IMG/VR virus record: IMGVR_UViG_3300013131_000002
Span: 1-64,000 of that record
Length of the DNA stretch: 64,000 nucleotides
Reading direction: 5' to 3' (one strand)
Origin: a virus
Both the position numbers and the translations under genes were made by a program. Of the stretch, positions 1-7,427 are shown in pieces. Position 1 is the stretch's first letter. Each line of letters starts with the position of its first letter. The notes below the pieces were generated by a model. It made no database searches, was not told the origin of the DNA, and saw only the letters and a program-made list of their open reading frames with translations.

Positions 1-1614
1 ATGCATCTTTCTAAATCGTTTTGCATATGCAATAACTTCACCTCGGTCATTCTCAAATCCAATCTTTGCATTATAATACTCAGCCAGCATAAACAAATTT
101 CTATTATATTCGTCCTGAGATTGAGGGCGGCCTACGTAAGAAGCTACAATAATATCGTCTGGTTTTGAAATATTGTTAGGGACTTTAATGACATAGGCTG
201 CTCCAAGAGATGTTGCAGATGCAGACTTTCCTTGAGCATATGGGTCATGACAGATTATGTATAGATTTTTTGGGGTGAAGCCTTCCTTTTCAGTTTTATA
301 TGGAGCTTCATAGACAACTATACATCCCGTCAAATCATCATCCTTTCTATGTGGGAATTTAGAAATAGGTTTAGCACTGCCGTTAGGCCTGAAATTAGTT
401 TTACCATTGGAGTCATAATACATCTCTCCACAAACTCCTATAGTTTGGAGATTATTGGCAATTACTTTATTGTATTGTTCTTTCAAAGAAGCTACATCAA
501 ATACATTGGCCGTTACTTGGAGAGTAGCCTCTTGTGGAGTAAATGGGTGTTCGGCAATATATTGATCGAATGCTTTTGGATCGTTACCTTTTTTCTTTTT
601 TTCTCTTTGAGTTTCCTCATAGGTCATAGCCATATCTTCGAGACTATTACCGTTTTCATCTATAAAGCCATCGAGATTTTTATAAATTGGAACAAAGAAA
701 CCACATTGTGTTCCCATAGCTCCGGCATCCCAATCATTATCAAATCCTAAGCAGTCATAAGCTTCTGGGTGATAAAACAATTCCTCCATACCTTCAAAAC
801 CTGGGCCTTCTTCTCCACCTGTTCCAAATGCAATCATTGTCCCAAGTGTTTTTGAACCCTGTCTCATCGTAGGCATTGCCACCTCCCAAGCTTTTAATAA
901 TCCTGCAAAGGATCCTGCTTCTTCAAAGAAGATTAACTCTCCTGCTTTACCACGGATTTTGTCTGGGTCATCCTTTAAGCTGACTCCGATAATCTGTGAT
1001 TTAAACCCAAGAGTTACATCGGCCCCATTGACATTCTTTTTGTACCCAGATTGCTTGTGCATCTCTCGGTCGATTAACCGTGGTTGGGTCCAAGCTGTGT
1101 TATCGTCTACAAATGATACAATGTCCCATGCTTTTGATAACATACCATCCCCGATTAAGTATTGCTTGTCAGAAGCAAATACAAAATTCTTAGAATTCCT
1201 AAGATGGAAATAGTTACGGCAAAGCATAGCTGCAGCTTTGTAGGAGAATCCTTTTCGACGAGCCTTGAGGACAACCATGTGTTTGTTCTCTCTACGTGCT
1301 TTATCAATTGCATTAAAATATTCGTAGTCCCCGTCATAAAATGCTGGGAAACTCCGATCACGTCGTGAGATAATTTCCCCATTAGGTTGTTCTTCATCGA
1401 TAATTCTGTCTATTGGGCAATAGTTTAAGTAGAAATAGTGAAATCCAGAAATTTTTACCCCATTAACTTCGTATCCGTGCATGCACCTATGCTGTTCTTC
1501 ATCCCAATACTCATAGTATTGTTTTGTTCCAGGAAGTGCATCAGTATAAAAGCCAAATTCTTTGTAATGATTGGCAGCTGGACAGAATAAATGTGTATCT
1601 CTAAGTTTACTCAC
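1..1614 (-). CDS. terL: Terminase large subunit (partial, C-terminus outside window)
   Basis: This is the ATP-driven DNA-packaging motor and headful nuclease. The 538 visible codons stay open to the window edge. Residues 117-126 (KARRKGFSYK) form a Walker A-like loop and 227-232 (LIFFEE) the Walker B with catalytic glutamate. CHDPYAQG at 456-462 supplies the first nuclease aspartate (D457), and ENDRG from 521 a second acidic site. I chose the GTG at 1612-1614 because it overlaps the stop of the upstream gene by 8 nt, and no ATG lies near the N-terminus. It is the last visible gene of the left leftward operon. The extreme C-terminus and stop lie beyond base 1. The family assignment is firm; the start is likely. 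Confidence 0.93.
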   Translation of the reverse strand, partial: MSKLRDTHLFCPAANHYKEFGFYTDALPGTKQYYEYWDEEQHRCMHGYEVNGVKISGFHYFYLNYCPIDRIIDEEQPNGEIISRRDRSFPAFYDGDYEYFNAIDKARRENKHMVVLKARRKGFSYKAAAMLCRNYFHLRNSKNFVFASDKQYLIGDGMLSKAWDIVSFVDDNTAWTQPRLIDREMHKQSGYKKNVNGADVTLGFKSQIIGVSLKDDPDKIRGKAGELIFFEEAGSFAGLLKAWEVAMPTMRQGSKTLGTMIAFGTGGEEGPGFEGMEELFYHPEAYDCLGFDNDWDAGAMGTQCGFFVPIYKNLDGFIDENGNSLEDMAMTYEETQREKKKKGNDPKAFDQYIAEHPFTPQEATLQVTANVFDVASLKEQYNKVIANNLQTIGVCGEMYYDSNGKTNFRPNGSAKPISKFPHRKDDDLTGCIVVYEAPYKTEKEGFTPKNLYIICHDPYAQGKSASATSLGAAYVIKVPNNISKPDDIIVASYVGRPQSQDEYNRNLFMLAEYYNAKIGFENDRGEVIAYAKRFRKMH

Positions 1615-2104
1615 TGTATTTATTAGTTTTTACTCCTGCTCTGTTTGGATTATCCTTAGCTTGTTGCTTTTGTACAAGTTCTTCAAGTCTATCTAGTCCT
1701 TCTACTACCTCTCCAATCTTAGATAAGTTGGCAACTAAGTCTTTTGCTTGGTAGAGTAGTTTTCCATTCTCATCCATTGCAGTTAAGTCAATGTTTTGGA
1801 AGTATTTTTCTAACTTGTTAACTGATGATCTAGCTGACTTAAGAAGTCTGATAGCATGGGTATCGGACAACTGAATGTACTTACTGACTGCAGCTTCAAT
1901 TGCTGTAGTCATCTTAATCCCTAAATCTTTTAGAAGCACTTCTTTTCTTTCTTCTTCGTCATATGCTGCATAGCTTGACCTATGATCTGCAAAAAAGTAA
2001 ACAAATGCAAGTTCTTTGACTGCTCGTTTCTCGAATTCCGGGATAGTCAAAGCATATGCAGATGGGATAACTAGGTTATTATTTACCGTTAGCAAGTCTT
2101 TCAT
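1607..2104 (-). CDS. Helical protein upstream of terL, possible small terminase subunit
   Basis: A 165-aa protein, almost wholly predicted alpha-helical. A long amphipathic stretch in the C-terminal half (about residues 90-150) could form a coiled coil or oligomer. It overlaps terL by 8 nt and the HU-like gene upstream by 26 nt, so translation is probably coupled. Small terminases often sit immediately before terL and are helical DNA-binding oligomers, which makes that role attractive, but I see no clear helix-turn-helix motif and the idea rests on position. Otherwise it is a conserved crAss-like protein of unknown role. Confidence 0.6.
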   Translation of the reverse strand: MKDLLTVNNNLVIPSAYALTIPEFEKRAVKELAFVYFFADHRSSYAAYDEEERKEVLLKDLGIKMTTAIEAAVSKYIQLSDTHAIRLLKSARSSVNKLEKYFQNIDLTAMDENGKLLYQAKDLVANLSKIGEVVEGLDRLEELVQKQQAKDNPNRAGVKTNKYSE

Positions 2105-2321
2105 TCTTCTTTCTTTTTAGTTCGTTTAAATGAGCTATTCTAGATTTTTTTGCATGAAATTTTCCAAAATATGGAAGTCTAACAGCTTCAAAATCACCAA
2201 GTTTAATGATATTGGCTACGAATTTAAACTGATGAAATACAATATCCTCTATCTTGTTGAGTGGAAGGTTGTATTTTGTTGCTAATTTTTGAATGACGAC
2301 TTTTTCATTTATCATCATCAT
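2079..2321 (-). CDS. Small HU/IHF-like DNA-binding protein
   Basis: An 80-aa basic protein. The segment RLPYFGKFHAKK (about residues 48-59) resembles the glycine-phenylalanine turn at the base of the beta-arm in HU/IHF proteins (pattern xxGFGxFxxR). It is preceded by two helices and followed by a lysine/arginine-rich tail. HU/IHF proteins bend and compact DNA, and crAss-like phages commonly carry such a gene near packaging and head genes. It overlaps both neighbours (17 nt upstream, 26 nt downstream). It is slightly shorter than a typical HU (about 90 aa). A second, larger HU/IHF-like protein lies at 61702-62196. The assignment is by motif only. Confidence 0.6.
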   Translation of the reverse strand: MMMINEKVVIQKLATKYNLPLNKIEDIVFHQFKFVANIIKLGDFEAVRLPYFGKFHAKKSRIAHLNELKRKKNERLANGK

Positions 2322-2604
2322 TGTCTTTTAAGTTTAGCTTTTTCCCTCCTGTTCCTTTTGGGGTAGTTATCCATCTACTTGGTTTATCTGGACATTCACT
2401 TGTCTGCCATCCGGCCTTTACTTCGATGTAGCATCCACATAATCCACAGGTCATATCTTTTTCTTGAAGATGTGGACATGTAGAACATGCTTGGACTCTT
2501 TCTATATACTGATCTTCTGATACAGGTTTGAATCCACTGGCTGCATATTTAGCAGAAGCTTTGGCAAAATTGCCAATCATTTGAAAAATGTTAGGTTTAC
2601 TCAT
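2305..2604 (-). CDS. Zinc-ribbon-like cysteine-rich small protein
   Basis: A 99-aa protein with cysteine pairs CSTCP (residues 41-45) and CGLCGC (53-58) plus a further cysteine in SECP. This spacing is typical of a structural zinc ribbon. The C-terminus is lysine-rich and then acidic (DNDDD), and that tail is encoded in the overlap with the next gene. The start forms an ATGA-type overlap with the 41-aa gene upstream. Related short zinc-ribbon proteins are frequent in phages but have no settled role; nucleic-acid binding is a reasonable guess only. Confidence 0.6.
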   Translation of the reverse strand: MSKPNIFQMIGNFAKASAKYAASGFKPVSEDQYIERVQACSTCPHLQEKDMTCGLCGCYIEVKAGWQTSECPDKPSRWITTPKGTGGKKLNLKDNDDDK

Positions 2605-2722
2605 TTGATATTTCTGTTAGTTGTAATAATTCAACAGTTCCATTTCCACTTTGTATAACTGATAGACAAGTATTTCCCATGTAGAAAAATGTTATCACTT
2701 TGTCTTCTGGGATAAATATCAT
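2597..2722 (-). CDS. Hypothetical 41-aa protein in overlapping gene chain
   Basis: This short reading frame starts with ATG at 2722, which shares bases with the TGA of the upstream gene (ATGA). It ends at 2597, overlapping the start of the zinc-ribbon gene by 8 nt. It exactly fills what would otherwise be the only gap in a tightly overlapping chain, which is the main support for its being real. The product (MIFIPEDKVITFFYMG at the start) is mostly beta-strand-like, with no membrane segment or known motif. Function unknown. Confidence 0.55.
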   Translation of the reverse strand: MIFIPEDKVITFFYMGNTCLSVIQSGNGTVELLQLTEISNE

Positions 2723-3033
2723 TTTGTAGGGATGATGTTTATCTGTACTGGTTCTAACTTTAAAAGTGGGCTTAGCTCATATCCATTTTTAGTCTGTACT
2801 ATAGCATTCTTGTCTTTTAATCTTTTCACGTAGTTGTTCAAAGTATTATGATCTTTGATGTCTAGTAGTAGAGATATCTTCTTTTTGTTAGTAGGGGAGC
2901 ATAGGTTTATAGTCTCACTGTTATCTATGAAAGCAGCAAGTATGTTCATCTCAGTATCTGTTAACTCAAGAATTCCATTGAATACTTGAATAAACTTTTT
3001 AGTGGTATCAGCTTTTATACTAATCTTCCTCAT
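2719..3033 (-). CDS. Winged-helix-like DNA-binding protein
   Basis: A 104-aa protein. Residues from about 25 (LTDTEMNILAAFI) to 85 read like a winged helix: a helix that starts with a threonine/aspartate cap, a recognition region (KKKISLLLDIKDHNTLNNYV) and a hairpin wing (KNAIVQTKNGYELS). Such domains bind DNA in transcription regulators and replication initiators. It overlaps the upstream gene by 15 nt and the downstream 41-aa gene by 4 nt. Being in the late cluster next to packaging genes, it could be a late regulator or packaging-site binder. This is a fold-level guess from pattern only. Confidence 0.5.
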   Translation of the reverse strand: MRKISIKADTTKKFIQVFNGILELTDTEMNILAAFIDNSETINLCSPTNKKKISLLLDIKDHNTLNNYVKRLKDKNAIVQTKNGYELSPLLKLEPVQINIIPTK

Positions 3034-3277
3034 CTTGTTTAAGTTTGATTAATTCAATCTTTGCACGTCCGTCTATAATGTGGACTTTACATGTCTTAGA
3101 GTAACTATTGAATTCATTAAGATGTTCTTCAATATTCTCTCTTGTCACTAAAAAAGTAAGAAATACTTCAATCTCTTTTGTAGCTTGAAGTATATCTTTC
3201 TTTAATAGTTGAATATTTGGTACAGCTTCTCTAAGACTGTGGTAGTCCTCTAGTGATAAAGTGACCGTTCCGTTCAT
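3020..3277 (-). CDS. Hypothetical 85-aa protein
   Basis: A small acidic protein with a central helix (about residues 15-45) and alternating hydrophobic strands after residue 60. No recognised motif, signal or membrane segment. It begins 10 nt downstream of the groES-like stop and overlaps the winged-helix gene at its end, so it belongs to the same transcript. Function unknown. Confidence 0.55.
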   Translation of the reverse strand: MNGTVTLSLEDYHSLREAVPNIQLLKKDILQATKEIEVFLTFLVTRENIEEHLNEFNSYSKTCKVHIIDGRAKIELIKLKQDEED

Positions 3278-3287
3278 ACTTAGTTAC

Positions 3288-3569
3288 TTAGTTAGTTACT
3301 ACCCCAAGTACTGCCATTGATTCGTTGATCATAACATAATCAGATCCTTCGAGTTCAATGATTACCCCGTCACTTGCAGGGTGAATGTATACGATATCCC
3401 CAACTTTGCATTTACAGTCTGGACCTGCAGCTAATACTGGAAGTACGTTAGAACGTAATGCTGATGCTGATTTTCCACTTAGGATAATTCCTGAATCTGT
3501 TACAGTTTTGTCAGGTTTAGGGACTACCAACCAATCACGGGTTGGTTCAAAATTGATTTTCTTTTCCAT
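3288..3569 (-). CDS. groES: GroES-like co-chaperonin (Cpn10)
   Basis: A 93-aa protein matching Cpn10 along its length: the N-terminal strand FEPTRDWLVVPKP, a mobile-loop region (about 19-33, DKTVTDSGIILSGKS) and the C-terminal core VGDIVYIHP followed by GSDYVMINESMAVLGV. The family is usually 95-100 aa. GroES caps host GroEL during folding; T4 gp31 is the classic phage replacement and helps fold the major capsid protein. No GroEL is encoded here, so it would work with host GroEL. It is the first gene behind a near-perfect host-type promoter (3591-3621). The fold assignment is strong; the capsid-folding role is inferred. Confidence 0.85.
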   Translation of the reverse strand: MEKKINFEPTRDWLVVPKPDKTVTDSGIILSGKSASALRSNVLPVLAAGPDCKCKVGDIVYIHPASDGVIIELEGSDYVMINESMAVLGVVTN

Positions 3570-3590
3570 TGTTGTTTAATTTGCTTGATG

Positions 3591-3621
3591 CAAATATAAC
3601 AAGGAATCTTATATAACCAAA
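3591..3621 (-). promoter_or_regulatory. Bacteroidota-type promoter before groES
   Basis: Read leftward, this holds TTTG (3618-3621), 19 nt, then TATATTTG (3591-3598). That matches the Bacteroidota primary-sigma consensus (TTTG, 19-21 nt, TAnnTTTG). Transcription should start near 3584, about 15 nt before the groES ATG at 3569. It would drive groES and the overlapping chain down to terL with host RNA polymerase. Confidence 0.75.
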
Positions 3622-3625
3622 TTTT

Positions 3626-4072
3626 TTACTTAACTAGTGCTATTACAGTAGTGGCAATGAATACAGTTGTTGTGAGTACAAACAATCCTGTAGTCTTTTT
3701 ATAAGTAGATAGATCTGAGTTTGTTGCTACTAGTTCAGCATTTAAGTTTTCTATATCCAGTTGCAAACTCCCAATCTTTTCAAGATTTGCTTTATCTGCA
3801 GTTTGACATTTAACATATGAATCAGTCAAAGTTTTGATAGCTAAGTCTTTATCATTCAATCTTATCTCATAAGAATTAACACTTTGTGTAAGTAGGAATT
3901 CACTTTTCTTACAAGCATCTAAATCTACCATTGCTTTTAGCAATGTTTCTTCTTGCTTAGTTGTAAAGAATACCCCGGCCTGACCGTTATAGTTAATTCT
4001 TTGGGGAGTAAGTTGTCCATAGCTGATCACGTTCATCGTTATCAGCACTAGAAATACGACCAATGACTTCAT
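3626..4072 (-). CDS. Secreted/membrane coiled-coil protein, spanin-like partner
   Basis: A 148-aa protein with an N-terminal hydrophobic signal (MKSLVVFLVLITMNVISYGQ), a central heptad-rich coiled coil (about 45-120) and a hydrophobic C-terminal segment (TTGLFVLTTTVFIATTVIALV, just before the end). It begins inside the end of the preceding gene (80 nt overlap in another frame), the nested layout typical of Rz/Rz1 spanin pairs. There is no cysteine lipobox after the signal, so it is not a standard o-spanin. The C-terminal segment suggests a two-anchor or unimolecular arrangement. Lysis-stage envelope disruption is inferred from context. Confidence 0.6.
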   Translation of the reverse strand: MKSLVVFLVLITMNVISYGQLTPQRINYNGQAGVFFTTKQEETLLKAMVDLDACKKSEFLLTQSVNSYEIRLNDKDLAIKTLTDSYVKCQTADKANLEKIGSLQLDIENLNAELVATNSDLSTYKKTTGLFVLTTTVFIATTVIALVK

Positions 4073-4376
4073 CTCTGTCTTTTTTTATGTTAATGATTAG
4101 GTTTGCATTTGCAAGTATCTTGTACTTGTTTATGCTATCGTTGAATGCTAAGCTGTCTATGATGTGCATTGTTTTAATTGAGTCAATTTTGAGCTCATAC
4201 AAATCTGATATTACTTTTAGCTTGGCATCTGACTTGTCTTTTTCTTCTTTGATATTTTGTATTCTAGAAGCTAGTCCTATAACTAAGACTGTAAGTACTG
4301 CACATACAACGAATACTATTCCTTGCCAGGAGATAACTTTACTGTTCTGACTGTTCATTTTGTTTTGGTTTTCCAA
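3993..4376 (-). CDS. Rz-like inner-membrane spanin candidate
   Basis: A 127-aa protein with one N-terminal membrane helix (WQGIVFVVCAVLTVLVIGLA, about 19-38) followed by a long charged helix with heptad character (about 42-110). This topology, N-in with a periplasmic coiled coil, is that of Rz-type i-spanins. Its start overlaps the end of the holin-like gene by 38 nt and its 3' end contains the start of the next envelope protein. The order lysin, holin, Rz-like, nested partner is the classic lysis cassette. Spanin sequences diverge quickly, so the call rests on topology and position. Confidence 0.6.
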   Translation of the reverse strand: MENQNKMNSQNSKVISWQGIVFVVCAVLTVLVIGLASRIQNIKEEKDKSDAKLKVISDLYELKIDSIKTMHIIDSLAFNDSINKYKILANANLIINIKKDRDEVIGRISSADNDERDQLWTTYSPKN

Positions 4377-4587
4377 ATACTTTTGATACGTTTTCTACTG
4401 CTGTGAATCCCATTCCTGCTCCAGATAATATCAATAATCCATCATATATAAACTCAGGACATATGTAAATTGTGAATGTCCCCACATATGCAATGATTAT
4501 GCAGGTTAAAAGAGCCAGGGCTGACCCAACTCTCTTGAAACTTACGTCTCCCTCAGCTGAAAACATTGACTTTACCCATTTTAGCAT
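4339..4587 (-). CDS. Holin-like two-helix membrane protein
   Basis: An 82-aa protein with two hydrophobic helices (about residues 20-44, SALALLTCIIIAYVGTFTIY; and about 50-66, DGLLILSGAGMGFTAV). Its N-terminus is positively charged and its C-terminus hydrophilic (KPKQNEQSEQ). Holins of this size and topology open the inner membrane at a set time and release the lysin. The start codon abuts the lysin stop, and the end overlaps the Rz-like gene. Assignment by topology and cassette position; other small phage membrane proteins look similar. Confidence 0.6.
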   Translation of the reverse strand: MLKWVKSMFSAEGDVSFKRVGSALALLTCIIIAYVGTFTIYICPEFIYDGLLILSGAGMGFTAVENVSKVFGKPKQNEQSEQ

Positions 4588-5132
4588 TAGAATTCTCTTA
4601 ATAGTGTATAAGTAAACAATTTTTTACCCGAATCCTCACAAGTTTTTATCAATTGATTGAACTGTTCGGGATTATTTAACACTTGGCACCCAGCTGACCA
4701 TTTGTCGATGATACTAGATATAGCAGATGGGTTAGCTCTATGAATGTTTACCCCAAACATTCCAGTATCCTCAGTCTTTGATTCTTCAGCTAAGTCATTT
4801 TTGTTGTTATCACGGTAAACAGTGATAGGTTTAGCTTGTACTAAAGCTTTGTACTGACCTTTGTGTAAACCAAGTTTCCAACTGTCGACATATTGTCCGG
4901 GTTTAAGTACTGCTGTTCCTTTTGGATTCATCAGATTTTTTAACCAGTGGGTCCCAGGATTAGTAGTACAACTATACACTGTCATGATTGGACCATTGAC
5001 TACATAAATGAAATCATCAAATTTGTTTCTTTCATTTGCTGCAGATCTAGTTCCAATTATATGAAACTTAGGCCAGTCATATCCGAGCCTAGCAAACTCT
5101 GCTTCTAGTTCTTTGTAAGTGTACTTTTTCAT
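4587..5132 (-). CDS. L,D-transpeptidase-like (YkuD-type) lysin candidate
   Basis: A 181-aa protein without a signal peptide. The C-terminal half contains GVNIHRANPS followed about 16 residues later by WSAGCQVL. The histidine, then S-x-G-C-x-V/N arrangement is the catalytic signature of the YkuD/L,D-transpeptidase fold, with the cysteine as nucleophile. In a phage lysis cassette such an enzyme would act on peptidoglycan peptides, as a peptidase rather than a cross-linker. It lies directly upstream of the holin-like gene and downstream of fibre genes. The fold call is good by motif; endolysin function is inferred from position. Confidence 0.7.
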   Translation of the reverse strand: MKKYTYKELEAEFARLGYDWPKFHIIGTRSAANERNKFDDFIYVVNGPIMTVYSCTTNPGTHWLKNLMNPKGTAVLKPGQYVDSWKLGLHKGQYKALVQAKPITVYRDNNKNDLAEESKTEDTGMFGVNIHRANPSAISSIIDKWSAGCQVLNNPEQFNQLIKTCEDSGKKLFTYTLLREF

Positions 5133-5374
5133 TTTGGGGTATTGTAAATTGTAAATGCAGTACCTGGGTCTGCCTCAAGCAAAGATACAAAATATTCTAA
5201 TTTACTAGTATCCTGAAAATCCTGAATCATTCGTGTATGCTCAGGTAATCCCCTTGGTGGGATTTCTTCGGTACCGGTAAGATCTTCAGATAAGATAAAT
5301 ACTATTACGTCATTACCTACAAGCACTTGAAGTTGCCAGTCCCCATTTTCTAGTTGTGTATAATTGTAATTCAT
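5129..5374 (-). CDS. Hypothetical 81-aa acidic protein
   Basis: A small acidic protein starting MNYNYTQLENGDWQLQVLVG, with strand-rich N-terminal and helical C-terminal halves. It shares 1 base with the fibre gene stop upstream and 4 bases with the lysin start downstream. No membrane segment or motif was recognised. Lying between fibre and lysin genes it could be a fibre chaperone or minor structural protein, but nothing in the sequence decides this. Confidence 0.5.
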   Translation of the reverse strand: MNYNYTQLENGDWQLQVLVGNDVIVFILSEDLTGTEEIPPRGLPEHTRMIQDFQDTSKLEYFVSLLEADPGTAFTIYNTPK

Positions 5375-6621
5375 TAGCTTAACGAGAAATTAAATGAAAC
5401 AGTAGTGATTTGTGCTGATGTAGCACCTCCTACCACGTTAGGATTTTTTGCTATGCAGTACAATCTATCTCCATTTGAAAATGATACAGTTGTACCATCA
5501 TCCGTTGCATATACTCCAGCGGCACTACCTGCAGCAATAGTAACTTTAGCGCCTAAAACGGATGCCGTTGCATTAGCTACATAAACTTGAAGACTGTTTG
5601 TTGCTGGGTTAGCAGACCTTGTTATTACTCTCATTTTGCTTGCTACTCCAGCAGGCATTGGGTACCCGGGCATAAAAGCAGCTGCCGCACTACCATAATC
5701 ACCTGCTGTAACAGCTACGGTAGCTACTGGTGTACCCCCTAAATAAATTGAACCTCTAGCCCCGTTTGTGATACCCGCTCCGTTAGCATTTCCAACAAAG
5801 ACAGTAGTATTTGAAGTTTGATAAGTATTTGTATCTAAAGCAAATGTACCCGCAGCAGTCATTTTTACAAAAGGCGTGCCCGATACCCAAGCAGGATAGT
5901 TAACAGCTGCCCACGTCCCTAGTGTTGGAGTCCCTGTAAGTTTACTATAAGCTAAACTTGTAAGCCAAGAAGGGTCAGCATAACTACCTGAACTTAATAA
6001 ATCTCCAACAGTCCAGGATCTATCTGCTGATAAATCGTAGCTTGTGCCGTTAATATTAAGAGTTCTTGATGTTGGAACATAGCCTGTTAAAGACGCTGAT
6101 GTAATATACCCTGATGGGTTTGTTAGTGGATAGTAAGTAGCAGCAGCAGTAGCTGAAGTTAAGTATGGAAGTAATGCTGCTGAAGTAATATAACCTGCAG
6201 GATTAGTAGCATCGTACTTTGCATTAAGAGCTGTTTGTAAGTCTGTCTGTGACGACAGTGTCCCAGTAATTGACCCCCAAATTGATGAGCCTCCTCCACC
6301 AGTAGCATTGATTGTTACATCCCCAGTAGATTGATCGATTGTCACGTTAGTCCCAGCAATGATGCTAGTCACTCCAGTGTTTGCAATTGTAATACTACCA
6401 TCAATCTCTGTAACTCCAATCCCTGTTCCAGCCAGTACAAAGGATGATAAGTATTTGAAGCTGAAGGTCTTTGCTTGTTGAGATTTTACATAAGACACAA
6501 GCACTTGCCCATGTCTTATGTTATCATACCTAAGTGTAGACCCATCAGATTCATCTACATCAACTAATTGCCGTAAGCTGATATTAGACTTTACAGTTTT
6601 ATTAGTTGAGAATTTTGTCAT
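5374..6621 (-). CDS. Tail/head fibre protein, likely receptor-binding
   Basis: A 415-aa protein rich in Gly, Ser, Thr and Ala. An N-terminal part (about 1-110) resembles attachment regions of Bacteroidota phage fibres, with a TGIGVTEIDG / NTGVTSIIAGTNVTI pair. A repeat region (about 110-260) follows, with recurring units such as AGYITSAALLPYL, SGYITSASLTGYV and TGTLSSQTDLQTALNAKYD. A C-terminal beta-rich domain (about 275-415) ends in SFNFSLS. Repeats of this kind build trimeric fibre shafts, with the C-terminal domain binding the host. The start abuts the next fibre-like gene. Fibre identity is likely; which virion structure carries it is unknown. Confidence 0.75.
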   Translation of the reverse strand: MTKFSTNKTVKSNISLRQLVDVDESDGSTLRYDNIRHGQVLVSYVKSQQAKTFSFKYLSSFVLAGTGIGVTEIDGSITIANTGVTSIIAGTNVTIDQSTGDVTINATGGGGSSIWGSITGTLSSQTDLQTALNAKYDATNPAGYITSAALLPYLTSATAAATYYPLTNPSGYITSASLTGYVPTSRTLNINGTSYDLSADRSWTVGDLLSSGSYADPSWLTSLAYSKLTGTPTLGTWAAVNYPAWVSGTPFVKMTAAGTFALDTNTYQTSNTTVFVGNANGAGITNGARGSIYLGGTPVATVAVTAGDYGSAAAAFMPGYPMPAGVASKMRVITRSANPATNSLQVYVANATASVLGAKVTIAAGSAAGVYATDDGTTVSFSNGDRLYCIAKNPNVVGGATSAQITTVSFNFSLS

Positions 6622-7169
6622 TATCTAACTTTGTCTACTTCTAAACTGATAGCAGCAATTGCTGGATAAGGGGCAGTTGCAGCAAGTGTTCTAATTTGCA
6701 TATCTGTAGAATTAGCTGCATACTGTAATCCAATTCTAACATTTTCAGTAGTTGTAACAATATGAGAATGTAAAGTCATAATCCCAATCTGACTTGATAT
6801 TGCTAATGAAAGTACATTAGCAGTATAGTCTTGAGCTACTCCATTAACATGTAACCATGCAGTTAGAGATCCTTCAGTTGTTGTATTGTTTTTAAAGATC
6901 TGAAGAGTAAAGTCAAAACTGTAAGTTCCAGGATTTACTACTACAATAGTATTAGATGCATAGTACACCCCTTCTGCATATGTTGTAGTAGGAGTTGGGG
7001 CTACATAAGCAGTATTAATTGCAGCAGTAGTAAGAGTAGTGGTATTTAGAAAAGATCCACCAACATTGATTTCGTTTACTATAGCGTTTAGATGTCCAAC
7101 TTTTGCTGGTAGATTATCAGCTCCTAAAAAGTTAGAGTAGTAATTGTCACGAATAAGTGAGATAGCCAT
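6621..7169 (-). CDS. Beta-rich fibre-associated structural protein
   Basis: A 182-aa protein. Residues from about 60 to the end read as a string of amphipathic beta-strands (SFDFTLQIFKNNT, SLTAWLHVNG, SHIVTTTENVRIGLQY), typical of a compact jelly-roll such as C1q/TNF-like phage fibre heads. The N-terminus (MAISLIRDNYYSNFLGADNLPAKVGHLN, split by a helix) resembles other small phage structural proteins. It shares its stop region with the start of the 415-aa fibre, so the two are probably co-translated and may assemble together. No catalytic motif. Confidence 0.55.
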   Translation of the reverse strand: MAISLIRDNYYSNFLGADNLPAKVGHLNAIVNEINVGGSFLNTTTLTTAAINTAYVAPTPTTTYAEGVYYASNTIVVVNPGTYSFDFTLQIFKNNTTTEGSLTAWLHVNGVAQDYTANVLSLAISSQIGIMTLHSHIVTTTENVRIGLQYAANSTDMQIRTLAATAPYPAIAAISLEVDKVR

Positions 7170-7181
7170 TTTTGTATAATT

Positions 7182-7409
7182 TTAATTAAGTTTACTTCTA
7201 GCTTGAATGTACAAGTGTGACTTCTCCTGTTCTGCAGCCATAATGGCCATGATTCCTCTAAGTTCTTCATACGTAAATTGTATAACTAACTTATCTTCAT
7301 GATCTACCATTTGGATAACAGCTTCGTCAATATACACTACAGCCTGCTCTCCATCATCCTCTTTACTAAATGGAGGTTGATAAATTCCAGTTTTAATGTA
7401 AGTTGGCAT
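7182..7409 (-). CDS. Hypothetical 75-aa protein
   Basis: A small acidic protein (MPTYIKTGIYQPPFSKEDDG at the start) with a strand-rich first half and a helical second half (YEELRGIMAIMAAEQEK). No recognised motif. It lies 12 nt before the fibre-like gene. A possible promoter -7 element (TATCTTTG, 7428-7435 read leftward) lies about 20 nt upstream of its ATG. Function unknown. Confidence 0.5.
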   Translation of the reverse strand: MPTYIKTGIYQPPFSKEDDGEQAVVYIDEAVIQMVDHEDKLVIQFTYEELRGIMAIMAAEQEKSHLYIQARSKLN

Positions 7410-7427
7410 TCAAGTCTAATTTGATAT

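Noticed and set aside
349-1368. Several rightward frames of 68-133 aa
   Set aside because: All lie opposite the terminase gene, whose motifs are unambiguous.
3626-4072. Standard outer-membrane o-spanin lipoprotein
   Set aside because: There is a signal peptide but no lipobox cysteine, and a C-terminal membrane helix is present instead.
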